Shown here: positions 14,097 to 22,209 of the stretch, one piece after another
Layout: each line of letters opens with the position of its first letter
Numbering within the stretch: position 1 is the stretch's first letter
Source: Planctomycetaceae bacterium
GTDB lineage: Bacteria; Planctomycetota; MHYJ01; SBBU01
Direction of reading: 5' to 3'
Assembly: GCA_005239585.1 (NCBI GenBank)
Contig: SBBU01000361.1
Coordinates: 1-22,228, forward strand
DNA length: 22,228 bases
Notes under the pieces: generated by a model
Seen by the model: the letters and a program-made list of their open reading frames with translations, nothing else
Databases searched by the model: none
Told to the model about the DNA's origin: nothing
Program-made: the position numbers and the translations under genes

Positions 14097-15179
14097 TTAG
14101 GCAGTCTGTTTTAGCAACTTTATCAAATGATTGCTATCATCTGCTGGTTTTATTTCACTCATGTATTTTTTGATCCACTTGGATGGGGTTGCGTAGCCTA
14201 TCTTTTTCATGTCTGATCGGACGACTATACCAACTACCTTGCCATCCAGATTAAAAAGCGGGCCGCCGCTATTACCAGGGAGCGCAGGCGCTGTATTCGT
14301 GCTAAATATTATCGTCGTATCTTGAACTTTTGATACATCTGCAAGGGACCTCAAAGGCCACATGCCCTTTTTGCCAGATTTACCCATGCCGCCCAATAGT
14401 TCACTAGCATCCTTGTCTCCTCTACCATACATGCCAGGGTATCCAAGCATTATCGCCTCTTCATCTTTCTTTGCATCCTCTATGTCCATTGAGGGAAGTT
14501 TCTCGCCCGAAGGATTTATAACCTCGACTATAGCAAGATCAACAGGTTTCATAGAGGCCTTGAGCACATTGCCCTTGAATACCCTTCCATCTGGGAGGAC
14601 AAATTCTACCTGCTTGAGCTTACCCACTACATGAGCTGCCGTTATGATATACTTTCCACCATCAATTAAAACACCACTCCCTCCACCTCCGCCTATTATA
14701 ACCCTTGCTGTAGCTGCAGCACAGTCACTGAGCACCAAACCAACCTTTTTATTTTTGTCAGGTTCCATCCCCTTTAACCTTTCGGCTAATTTCTTCTCGC
14801 CATTTTCAAGAACTTCCTTGAATTTAAAACTGCCCCCCCCGCCACCGCCCGAAGGTCTTTTTCCAAGCTTTATACTTTTCTCAATTTCCTCACCTTCTCT
14901 CTCTATTAAGAGCTTTACAACATCGTCAGGTTTTTTCTTATCAAGATAACCTATCAGGTCATCCGGTGACTTGAGCTCCACACCATCTATTGACTTGATT
15001 TTATCGCCGCCTCTAAGACCCGCCTTTTCAGCCGGGGATTTGGGAGTGACCTCTATTATTACAACGCCGTCACCTAATGTGTCTTCAGTTATCCTGACCC
15101 CTATAAAACCACCGCTTGGCTGCGTCTGCTGCACCAGTGCTACCGGCATCAGAAACAACAATACCACCAGTCGTTTCAT
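14097..15179 (-). CDS. Exported trypsin-like serine protease with N-terminal PDZ domain
   Basis: This 360-residue protein has a signal peptide (1-18, KRLVVLLFLMPVALV), a PDZ domain (about 24-105, with SPAEKAGLRGGDKIKSIDG), a Gly-rich linker (111-116), and an S1C/trypsin-2-type protease domain. The catalytic triad is visible: His183 in TAAHVV, Asp214 in PVDLAIVEV and Ser304 in PGNSGGPL. DegP/HtrA proteins place the PDZ after the protease; here it comes first. A likely role is periplasmic protein quality control or processing. It has its own promoter (15199-15227) and a GAGGG ribosome site about 10 nt before ATG 15179, so it need not depend on the exb operon upstream. The PDZ is a close paralogue of the one in the gene at 13136. 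Confidence 0.88.
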   Translation of the reverse strand: MKRLVVLLFLMPVALVQQTQPSGGFIGVRITEDTLGDGVVIIEVTPKSPAEKAGLRGGDKIKSIDGVELKSPDDLIGYLDKKKPDDVVKLLIEREGEEIEKSIKLGKRPSGGGGGGSFKFKEVLENGEKKLAERLKGMEPDKNKKVGLVLSDCAAATARVIIGGGGGSGVLIDGGKYIITAAHVVGKLKQVEFVLPDGRVFKGNVLKASMKPVDLAIVEVINPSGEKLPSMDIEDAKKDEEAIMLGYPGMYGRGDKDASELLGGMGKSGKKGMWPLRSLADVSKVQDTTIIFSTNTAPALPGNSGGPLFNLDGKVVGIVVRSDMKKIGYATPSKWIKKYMSEIKPADDSNHLIKLLKQTA

Positions 15180-15198
15180 ATGATTGTTCCCTCTATCT

Positions 15199-15227
15199 AT
15201 TATACGAACCGTTACAAAAAGTGTTAG
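15199..15227 (-). promoter_or_regulatory. Promoter for the PDZ protease gene
   Basis: On the minus strand, a perfect -10 TATAAT (15204-15199) lies 17 nt after CTAACA (15227-15222), 4 of 6 to the -35 consensus. Initiation is expected near 15192, leaving a short leader that contains the GAGGG ribosome site. Confidence 0.5.
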
Positions 15228-15246
15228 TGTTCTCTGGTTTTATCTT

Positions 15247-15306
15247 TTTTCTACTGGGTTGCGATTCGGATGACGAGCTGATGGCATCGACACCCTCCAG
15301 TAAAAA
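15247..15306. repeat. Long imperfect hairpin between exbD2 and the protease gene
   Basis: TTTT-c-TACTGG (15247-15257) pairs with CCAGTA-AAAA (15297-15306) with one bulge. Alternatively, TACT/AGTA with inner GGGT/ACCC and CGAT/ATCG extends the same hairpin. No U-tract follows on either strand, so it is not a standard intrinsic terminator. It lies just upstream of the protease promoter. Confidence 0.35.
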
Positions 15307-15312
15307 CCTAGA

Positions 15313-15897
15313 CTATTCGCCGGGATATTTTGGATTTGGTACCTGCTGAATGTTTTTAATTTGCGCACCCTTGAGTGCATCCAACATCATCACTGCAATC
15401 TCTGCAGGAACCTTGGAATCAATATCGAGTTTAATGTGCTTTCTTTCGGGATCGCCGGGGAGGGCTTTTAGCAGGTCTGCTGCCTTGTTTGCAATAGTTT
15501 GTGCCTTACTCCTGTTCTCCTTGTATTTACTTAAGCTCCATGACTTTTCTGGTTGCCTTGAAAGCACCTCTTTGCTCCCTGATTCATCATCTACTTGAAC
15601 GGTTATATCACCAAAACCGCCAGCCTTGTCAAGTTCATCCTCATGACCGCTCTTATTTCCTTTATGGCTTCCAATGTTCCCATCAGCACAGACGAATACC
15701 CTTACTGCCTCTTTGTTTGATCCAGCGGTGGAGGCTGTCGGTTTCTCTGGTAGATGGCTCATCATATAACCCTCGGTGATCTTTAGCTTCATAGATAGCA
15801 TAAAGAATATCAGTATCTGGAAGATTATATCTATAAACGGTGTAAAGGGAGGTTGCTCAACATTGTTCTCTGCTGGCACTCGCGATTTCCCTTTCAT
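15313..15897 (-). CDS. ExbD/TolR-family protein, long variant
   Basis: This 194-residue protein has a short cytoplasmic N-terminus and one transmembrane helix, FTPFIDIIFQILIFFMLSMKL (18-38), with Asp23, the conserved proton-path residue of the family. The periplasmic part is longer than in the neighbouring ExbD: it contains a charged, His/Asp/Gly-rich insert (about 76-105, SHKGNKSGHEDELDK) before the final alpha/beta domain ending IDSKVPAEIAVMMLDALKGAQIKNI, which resembles the usual ExbD C-terminal strand-helix. It begins 1 nt after the upstream exbD stop. With that protein and ExbB it should form the proton-driven inner-membrane motor; the insert may bind metal or a partner, which is conjecture. 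Confidence 0.83.
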   Translation of the reverse strand: MKGKSRVPAENNVEQPPFTPFIDIIFQILIFFMLSMKLKITEGYMMSHLPEKPTASTAGSNKEAVRVFVCADGNIGSHKGNKSGHEDELDKAGGFGDITVQVDDESGSKEVLSRQPEKSWSLSKYKENRSKAQTIANKAADLLKALPGDPERKHIKLDIDSKVPAEIAVMMLDALKGAQIKNIQQVPNPKYPGE

Positions 15898-15898
15898 G

Positions 15899-16330
15899 TT
15901 ATTTATTTTTATCGGCTTCTGCAGATACCATTATGCTCCTTGCATTTCCCTGCTTCACTGCAATTGCAAGGACACGCTGAACGTGCTCCCAATTTGCATC
16001 CCTGGCAACCCTGATATTAAGGCTGTAATTGCTCCCTTTGTCGGTAGTAAGCTGTTTAAAAAAATCGACGAGCTGTTGAGTACCCATCTGCTGTCTATTC
16101 CAGACTATTTCCCCTTTTGACTTGATGTTCATAACAACAGTCTGGTCGTCGATTCTTAGTTTATCCTCGATTGCGTTGGCTTTTGGAAGCGTCAATTGCT
16201 CTATTGATGCGCGAGTCATTTCAGTTGCCAGCATAAAGAAGATGATAAGCTGGAATACTATATCTATCATAGGTGTCATATTGAAGCTATCCATATCCAT
16301 ACTTTCTACAATTCTCTTTTTCTTTCCCAT
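15899..16330 (-). CDS. exbD: ExbD/TolR-family protein
   Basis: This 143-residue protein is a normal-length ExbD. The single helix NMTPMIDIVFQLIIFFMLATEM (17-38) carries the conserved Asp23. The periplasmic domain follows: SIEQLTLPKANAIE, VVMNIKSKGEIVWN, and IRVARDANWEHVQRVLAIAVKQGNARSIMVSAE, the last being the usual ExbD closing motif. It sits between exbB (9-nt gap) and the longer exbD. The start at 16330 follows a purine-rich GGGAAAGAGA. In Ton/Tol systems ExbD uses proton flow through ExbB to move a periplasmic partner; no TonB or TolA gene is present here. Confidence 0.9.
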   Translation of the reverse strand: MGKKKRIVESMDMDSFNMTPMIDIVFQLIIFFMLATEMTRASIEQLTLPKANAIEDKLRIDDQTVVMNIKSKGEIVWNRQQMGTQQLVDFFKQLTTDKGSNYSLNIRVARDANWEHVQRVLAIAVKQGNARSIMVSAEADKNK

Positions 16331-16339
16331 TCTCTTTCC

Positions 16340-17056
16340 CTACTTGGCAACAGGCTTTAGACGCTCAATAAGGTCTGCGGCCACACCAGAGAGTTCCAAG
16401 ATCAACCTCTGAACCCTGTTTTTAAAGACAAAATAAAAGCCCAACGCAGGCATGGCTACGATAAGACCCCAAACCGTTGTTACAAGCGCTGTATAGATTC
16501 CCTGCGCCAGTTGCTGTGGAGTTACCGCTCCACCAGCAGCATACGCGATTTCTGTAAATGCCGACACCATTCCTGCTACAGTCCCAAATAGTCCCATCAA
16601 TGGTCCTATATTTGCGCAGAGATTTAACCAAGAAATCTTGTGAGTTAACTTGGTACTCTCATATTCAATTGTAGACTCGGCAGCAGATACCATTGCCTCA
16701 TAACCATCCTGCATTCGACCAAGCGCAGATCCTACGACGTTAGTCACATAATTTTTACTCGCATCACAAATATTCATAGCCTCTTCGTAATTACCTTCCT
16801 CGAGTATTTGCTCAATCTGAGCTAACACCTCAGGGGGAGCCAACTTGTCCCGCTGCATTGTCACAAAGTGTTCTATGATCAGAGCAAAAGTTGCAACCGA
16901 AAGAAGGATAATCATCCATCCAATCGGGCCTCCTCCTATGACGTAGATTTCAAAGAAAGATTTACCCTGCGGTGCATCTTCCTGAGGAGAACCATCAAAG
17001 GCATAAGCGCTCATAGTGATGGTTAGCAACACCAATGCGAAAAGGACTTTTTTCAT
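16340..17056 (-). CDS. exbB: ExbB/TolQ/MotA-family proton channel with signal peptide
   Basis: This 238-residue protein starts with a cleavable-type signal peptide (KKVLFALVLLTITMSAYAF), an addition common in planctomycete-type ExbB and absent from enterobacterial ones. The first membrane helix is about 42-62 (IGWMIILLSVATFALIIEHF). The cytoplasmic loop contains LAQIEQILEEGNYEEAMNICD. The MotA/TolQ/ExbB core is WLNLCANIGPLMGLFGTVAGMVSAF and IYTALVTTVWGLIVAMPALGFYFVF, with the conserved Gly-rich and Thr-Thr positions. ATG 17056 is preferred to the overlapping GTG 17059 because AGGAGG (17062-17067) lies 5 nt before the ATG but only 2 nt before the GTG. It follows the TPR gene by about 15 nt. 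Confidence 0.92.
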   Translation of the reverse strand: MKKVLFALVLLTITMSAYAFDGSPQEDAPQGKSFFEIYVIGGGPIGWMIILLSVATFALIIEHFVTMQRDKLAPPEVLAQIEQILEEGNYEEAMNICDASKNYVTNVVGSALGRMQDGYEAMVSAAESTIEYESTKLTHKISWLNLCANIGPLMGLFGTVAGMVSAFTEIAYAAGGAVTPQQLAQGIYTALVTTVWGLIVAMPALGFYFVFKNRVQRLILELSGVAADLIERLKPVAK

Positions 17057-17061
17057 CACGC

Positions 17062-17067
17062 CTCCTA
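17062..17067 (-). promoter_or_regulatory. Consensus Shine-Dalgarno of exbB
   Basis: AGGAGG on the minus strand, 5 nt before ATG 17056. Its position makes the adjacent GTG (17059) an unlikely start. Confidence 0.6.
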
Positions 17068-17071
17068 AAAA

Positions 17072-18253
17072 CTAGTTTGTTGGAAGATACTTTTTATACA
17101 TATCTTCAAACTTTCTTTCCATTTCCCTTTTATACTCACCATGATCAAAAGTTACAAGCATTTCCTTCAAGACCGTAGCGCACATTGTGCGGTATCTTCT
17201 TGCGGTCAACTCTTCTTTTTTAGCATCAGCTGCCTTGGCAAGTTCTTCATAGGCAAGTACTTGAAGGCGATATATCCATTCAGTGGTAATCAATAATACC
17301 TCATCTACTGGAGGAGCATTGAAGTCTTTCTTACAGCTTGATACATTGGCCTTTGCAAGACGCTTTGCGCACCCTAAGAAATCGTTCTGGTCAAACTCTA
17401 ACTGGGCAAGCAGTCCTTCTGCAAACAATTTAACTTGAGGAGGCCACGCAGAATCATCCAGAATTTCTTTTGTAACCTTTTTTATCTCATTTGGAACGTC
17501 TTTATCTTTTCTGCGTTCCAGCAAACATTTGAGCATCCCTATTCTTCCTTCTGCCTTTAGCTTTATGTCTAATTCCTTATCATAGGCAATCTCTCTAAAT
17601 TTAGACTGTGCTTTATCAAAGCTTTTGTTCTCTAAAAGAAGGTATGCAGAGGCTAATGCAGCCGTCATCTTCAGCTTCGGATCTTTGGCGGTTCTCCATA
17701 TCTCATCTATTTTACCAAGATTTTTCTTCTCTCTGGCACATTCCAGCAAGAGGTATGTAGCGCGTTCTAAGAATCTACTGGAAGAGTTACTCCTTATAAA
17801 GGCATCCAGTTTTGTCATGGCATCGGCATGTTTTCCAATATTCTTTTGGCAAAAACCAGTATAATAATCCAAATATTCGCTAAACCATCTCCTAAGATTC
17901 TTATATTTATCTGGATTATCCCTTACGTCCTCACGAGCCCTCACGAGAAACGTAAGCCCTTGTTGGTACAACCCGCTTCTAATTTTATTCATTGCCTCAA
18001 TAAATTCTTCAGGCGCATCGTGGTATATTATTTCCTCCACATCTTTGGAAGGGATTTCTTTCGACTTGTCTTTGACTGTTATCCTAACACTCGACTCGTT
18101 CTCATCTGTAACTTTACCCTCTAACTTACTGCCGTGCAGCTTTTCACTGTCGCTGCCTTTTTTGAGCATCACCTTATCCTGTTGAGAAAAAACAGTATAT
18201 GAAATCGGCTCGACAGAAAACGCAAGTGCTATCTGAAAGATTGAAACTATCAT
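17072..18253 (-). CDS. Exported TPR protein with N-terminal beta repeat
   Basis: This 393-residue protein has an N-terminal signal peptide (about 1-15, MIVSIFQIALAFSVE). Next is a small beta-rich unit (about 25-78, SKLEGKVTDENESSVRITVK followed by SKDVEEIIYHD) that matches the repeats at the C-terminus of the upstream 1319-residue protein. The rest is helical with TPR-like pairs: FIEAMNKIRSGLYQQGLTFL, YYTGFCQKNIGKHADAMTKL, AALASAYLLLENKSFDKAQ and LAQLEFDQNDFLGCAKRLA. The C-terminus is charged (YKREMERKFEDMYKKYLPTN). Its ATG overlaps the upstream stop as ATGA, so the two are translationally coupled. It is likely a periplasmic scaffold for the ExbB/ExbD complex. I do not recognise a named family. 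Confidence 0.78.
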   Translation of the reverse strand: MIVSIFQIALAFSVEPISYTVFSQQDKVMLKKGSDSEKLHGSKLEGKVTDENESSVRITVKDKSKEIPSKDVEEIIYHDAPEEFIEAMNKIRSGLYQQGLTFLVRAREDVRDNPDKYKNLRRWFSEYLDYYTGFCQKNIGKHADAMTKLDAFIRSNSSSRFLERATYLLLECAREKKNLGKIDEIWRTAKDPKLKMTAALASAYLLLENKSFDKAQSKFREIAYDKELDIKLKAEGRIGMLKCLLERRKDKDVPNEIKKVTKEILDDSAWPPQVKLFAEGLLAQLEFDQNDFLGCAKRLAKANVSSCKKDFNAPPVDEVLLITTEWIYRLQVLAYEELAKAADAKKEELTARRYRTMCATVLKEMLVTFDHGEYKREMERKFEDMYKKYLPTN

Positions 18254-21200
18254 TTTGGAAGCTTTTTCTCTATTTCATCTATCTTTTCGATGAGTTTATT
18301 CCTCCAGTTCTGATTTCCATCAAAAGAATAAATCAAGCCCTTGTTTTCTTCTTTCCTCTCGATTTTGTCTTCCGGAACGGTTATTTCACTATCCTTGGTC
18401 TTGATTTTAACATCTGTCTTGGTATCAATTATGGTTCCTTCTATGAGACTTTTATTCTTTAGTTCAATCGTGGTCTTGGCAATTTTATCTGTTCTTACGC
18501 CTCTGTTCCCTTCTGTTTTTATTATGCCATCTTTAACGACAACCTTACCATTTTTATCAAGTACGTAAGATATCAGTTCAACCTGCGCATGTCTCACAAG
18601 AACAATTTTTCCATCGATACGCGTTCCATCCTTAAGAAACAGACTGGTAGATACGATTAAACTCCTCGTGATGTCCTTTTCCTCGTATTTTTCCTTAATT
18701 TTTATTCTTAGCCTGAGCTCCTCTTCTCCAAGATCAACTATAGTTCCTTCAACAGGGGGATTATCTCTAACAGTGACCTTTACTTTAGTTATCTGCTCCA
18801 GCAGGACACTTTTGACCGAACCATCTTTCTGCTCAATTGTAACTATTGATTCGTTTGCGCCGATCAGGCTTCCTTCCACTTTAAGGTCTTCATCTCTGCC
18901 TTCAGGATTTTTAACCCTAGTCAAAAGCGAAACCTTGTTGATGTCATTGCCCGACAAAATCTTTTCTACTTCCTTACCGTCAACCTTTGTCTTTACTCTA
19001 ACTTTCATCTCTCGACTAATCTCATGTCCTTCAATCTCTTTTGTTTCAATTTCCTTACCGTCAACCTTTATCTTAATAGGATCCTCAAGGATGATCTTTG
19101 GCTGTAGTAAATCACTTGTCTTTACAATCCTTTCTCCATCCTTCGTTTTAATCTTAATCTGTGTCTCAGTTGCCTCTGTCACAAAACCCAAGATCTCCTC
19201 AGTCTTTTTGTCCCTGACGACAATGACTCTATCGGGATAGAACTTCCTCAACCTCATAAACTTGATCATTTCTTTAAGACGATCACTAAGATGTCCTTCT
19301 GAAGCCAAGGCGCACAAGTACTCATAAAGTATCCTGTAGAACATGTCACCTCTTCGGTTCCATTCAATTTCGATGACGTCATCGTAGAACGCCAAGGCAT
19401 CTTTTATCAGCCTATTACGCTCATCATCTTTCAAGATAGTCTTTGCGATTTTAAGCTTAATCTGAGGCCTTGTTAGGAGGATCTCCTGTGCGTTACGAAA
19501 TTCTTCATCCTGAATTTCCAAGGCATCCAGACGAATCAGAGTCTCCTCATACGCCCTTCTTGCCTTGCTCATATCTGGAGGATTTTGCTTGTACCAATAG
19601 TCCCCCTGCTTCTCATAGCAGATTATTGCCCTGTACTTGACTGTAAAGTATTCTTCTTTTGACATTTTCCCATCATCAATCACCATAAAATTGAGATTGT
19701 CATACACAGAGCCGGCCCTCTTGTACAAGTCTACCTCGATTGTCTTGCTTGTCTGCTCTACAAGTTCTGCCCGCTCATACATCAGATGTGCATTACTGAG
19801 TTCCTCTTCAACGGGAGGTACTATCCCAAGATCATCTAACCATCTATTATAGTAATCGATCTGTTTCATCAGCCTAACGCTTTCCTTCGGGTCCTTTTCG
19901 CCTCTCAACATTTCCTCAACAACATTCCTTACTAACTGTATAGCAGATCCCAGCGTCTCTCTTTCATCCCTCCTCCTAGGTTTACGATCAAAAAACTTTC
20001 TAAATTCATCATTAAGCTCTTTTTCCATCTCTTTCCCTCTCCTTTCCACCTCTGCTGAATTTTGTTCACCAATGCTCATCTTCACAAGCCTATAGAGGGC
20101 TTTCAATCTCTCGCCCCATACAAAGATCATCCTTCGTGACAACTCTTGATTTTGATTCAGGACTTTTTCATCAGAGAACTTTGTAATTATATCTCTGGTT
20201 AGGGAATACACAAAGTTCAATTCCTTCAGATATGGCCCTTTTAGATTCTTCACATAATGCTCTTTATCTTCTGGGCTTGCATCTTTTTTAGGTTCATCGA
20301 CTTTGAGGTACTTTAGCGTGATTTTACAGGCGTGGAAAGCAGACTCGGTAATATCAGAAAGCAGCTCTCGTGTAGGCTGCTTGGATTTTGGAAGCGCTTG
20401 CGACAGATAGTCTTTAAGAGCCACTCTCGCCTCCTCAAATATGTCTTTTATTTCCTTTGTTATTGGAAGCCTTTTTTTCTTTGCATCTTCAAATTTTGCA
20501 GCACCATGTCTGTATTTGCAGTTAGCCATCGCTGCAAGGGATTCAAGGTAATAATCAGCAAAGCCGGGCTCATTCTTATTTTTCGCCAAATATGCCCATT
20601 TCTCTGCCGCCTCCTTGAATTTACCTTTGTTCTGCAACATCACAGCCTCATTTCTCGTTGGCTCTGGACCGAGGAGTTTTGGGTCCTTGTTTGCGATCCA
20701 TTGGACAAAATGTTCGCGCTCATCATTGCTTTCTTTTGTATTTAACATGTCGATTATCGAACTGAGCGCCCTATATGTCTGGCGCACAACCTCTTGTCTC
20801 TCCCTATCCCATTTGATTTCCGGATACTCTTTATCGATCTTTTTTCCATGGTCAGGAAACTGTTCAAGATAAAACCTTGCAGCCTCCGCAGCCTCGAAAT
20901 AACGCCCCATCCAATAATAACACTGTGCGATTCTATTCCATATGTCGGGGGCATGCTCCTTATAATCTTCTGGAGTCTTTATAGATGAAAGTATCGAACG
21001 GAAAAGCTTTAGCGCCTGAGGGTGATATTGGATACCTTGACCATATGTTTGAAATGCTAGTTTTTTCGCAGGTCCAATAAGCAATATTACTGTATCCTGT
21101 TCCCCTAGTATTTCGAGGGCCTTTTGCTCAATCCAGTGATGTGGGTTCTCCTTGATCAATTTCTGCAGTACATCGCTTGCAATTTTTATATTTTCCTTTT

Positions 21201-22209
21201 CTTTGGTCTTGAGGAGTGCCTTTGCGTACTCTAGTTTTATGGAATTTCCATGTTGTCCGGAGAGAGCATCAGGATAATGATGAAGAAGCAAAGAAATAGC
21301 ATCAGCCGCCTTTTGAGCATCCTGACGACCCTTTGGATCACCTAAAAAAGTTGCATATTCAAGCCTGCTTATTAGCTCATAATAAGCAGAAGAGACTGCG
21401 ATATCCCTCACAATGGTCTTTGACTTTTGTGCAGGATCTGACAAGAGAGATCTTATTTTTCCTATCCAGACAAATCCCTCCGCATAATGCTTATTGACCT
21501 CTGCTGTCCTGGCTGGGTCAAGCTGATATGCTTTTGCCAGAGCCAGATGACTTCTGCCTACATAAATGTATATGTCATAATTGAGCAAATGTGATTGATA
21601 TGACCACCCAATCTCATCTTCGAAAAACTTTAATATGCTGCCATCAAATTTCATGTCATCCAATCGCTTGTGCATCTCACCCAGGTTAGCAATATTATCC
21701 TTCAATGAATCAATGTAGTGAAACGTACTCACTATATATTGATACATTGCGAAATATGCATAGCCTTCTTCAATTAGCTTTGGTGAGGTCTTTATTTCTT
21801 TAACTAATTCGCGGAAGAGGTTTATTGACAGATTTAACTGCTCTTTTGCCTCCTTTTTCTTGCCATCCTGATTGAGTGCCTGTCCTAGGATCTGCTGTGT
21901 ATAGCCCAAATCAATTCTTGCCTTTAGTCTTCGATCACCAGCCTCCTTTGCAATGTATTCTGAAAGCCCTTTTATTGCCTCTTCGAGCACCTTTATTTTT
22001 TTCTTTATATCGCCTTCAGCCTCAGCCTCTCTCACCCTTATCCTTATTAACTGATACTGTGCCTCCTTCCTTTCCAAATCGGTTTGAGCAGTTTTAGCAG
22101 CCTCTTCAAGGACATTTCTTGCCAAATCGATGTAGCTCAAGTCTGCTAGACGATTTGCGTACTCGAACTCGTTAATTTCCTGAAGGCATACCAGCAGACC
22201 TAAAATCAT
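18250..22209 (-). CDS. Giant TPR protein with C-terminal beta-repeat array
   Basis: At least 1319 residues. A hydrophobic start (MILGLLVCLQ) looks like the core of a signal peptide. The frame is open to the window edge and adds RHKIYA before it, so the true start, with a positive n-region, may lie beyond 22228. Residues about 15-985 are almost entirely helical TPR-type repeats (YIDLARNVLEEAAKTAQ, IWNRIAQCYYWMGRYFEAAEAARFYLEQFP, KFKEAAEKWAYLAKN). Residues about 990-1300 are about six beta-rich units of 45-60 residues with the pattern 'lkdG..ieG.iid...v.i.tkdg...v..dki', for example LIEGTIIDTKTDVKIKTKD and LKVEGSLIGANESIVTIEQ. A final helix ends IEKIDEIEKKLPK. It heads the exb operon in this window. 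It is probably a periplasmic, protein-binding scaffold; function unknown. Confidence 0.82.
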   Translation of the reverse strand: MILGLLVCLQEINEFEYANRLADLSYIDLARNVLEEAAKTAQTDLERKEAQYQLIRIRVREAEAEGDIKKKIKVLEEAIKGLSEYIAKEAGDRRLKARIDLGYTQQILGQALNQDGKKKEAKEQLNLSINLFRELVKEIKTSPKLIEEGYAYFAMYQYIVSTFHYIDSLKDNIANLGEMHKRLDDMKFDGSILKFFEDEIGWSYQSHLLNYDIYIYVGRSHLALAKAYQLDPARTAEVNKHYAEGFVWIGKIRSLLSDPAQKSKTIVRDIAVSSAYYELISRLEYATFLGDPKGRQDAQKAADAISLLLHHYPDALSGQHGNSIKLEYAKALLKTKEKENIKIASDVLQKLIKENPHHWIEQKALEILGEQDTVILLIGPAKKLAFQTYGQGIQYHPQALKLFRSILSSIKTPEDYKEHAPDIWNRIAQCYYWMGRYFEAAEAARFYLEQFPDHGKKIDKEYPEIKWDRERQEVVRQTYRALSSIIDMLNTKESNDEREHFVQWIANKDPKLLGPEPTRNEAVMLQNKGKFKEAAEKWAYLAKNKNEPGFADYYLESLAAMANCKYRHGAAKFEDAKKKRLPITKEIKDIFEEARVALKDYLSQALPKSKQPTRELLSDITESAFHACKITLKYLKVDEPKKDASPEDKEHYVKNLKGPYLKELNFVYSLTRDIITKFSDEKVLNQNQELSRRMIFVWGERLKALYRLVKMSIGEQNSAEVERRGKEMEKELNDEFRKFFDRKPRRRDERETLGSAIQLVRNVVEEMLRGEKDPKESVRLMKQIDYYNRWLDDLGIVPPVEEELSNAHLMYERAELVEQTSKTIEVDLYKRAGSVYDNLNFMVIDDGKMSKEEYFTVKYRAIICYEKQGDYWYKQNPPDMSKARRAYEETLIRLDALEIQDEEFRNAQEILLTRPQIKLKIAKTILKDDERNRLIKDALAFYDDVIEIEWNRRGDMFYRILYEYLCALASEGHLSDRLKEMIKFMRLRKFYPDRVIVVRDKKTEEILGFVTEATETQIKIKTKDGERIVKTSDLLQPKIILEDPIKIKVDGKEIETKEIEGHEISREMKVRVKTKVDGKEVEKILSGNDINKVSLLTRVKNPEGRDEDLKVEGSLIGANESIVTIEQKDGSVKSVLLEQITKVKVTVRDNPPVEGTIVDLGEEELRLRIKIKEKYEEKDITRSLIVSTSLFLKDGTRIDGKIVLVRHAQVELISYVLDKNGKVVVKDGIIKTEGNRGVRTDKIAKTTIELKNKSLIEGTIIDTKTDVKIKTKDSEITVPEDKIERKEENKGLIYSFDGNQNWRNKLIEKIDEIEKKLPK

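Noticed and set aside
14362..15183. Several plus-strand open frames opposite the PDZ protease
   Set aside because: They are Ser/Pro-rich mirrors of the Gly/Lys/Asp-rich protease gene, which has a clear catalytic triad and signal peptide.
15247..15306. An intrinsic terminator after the second exbD
   Set aside because: The hairpin is real, but it is followed by A-rich rather than T-rich sequence on both strands.
18668..19240. A 190-codon plus-strand open frame opposite the giant TPR gene
   Set aside because: Its translation is Ser/Leu/Thr-rich low complexity, the expected mirror of the Lys/Glu/Asp-rich coding strand.
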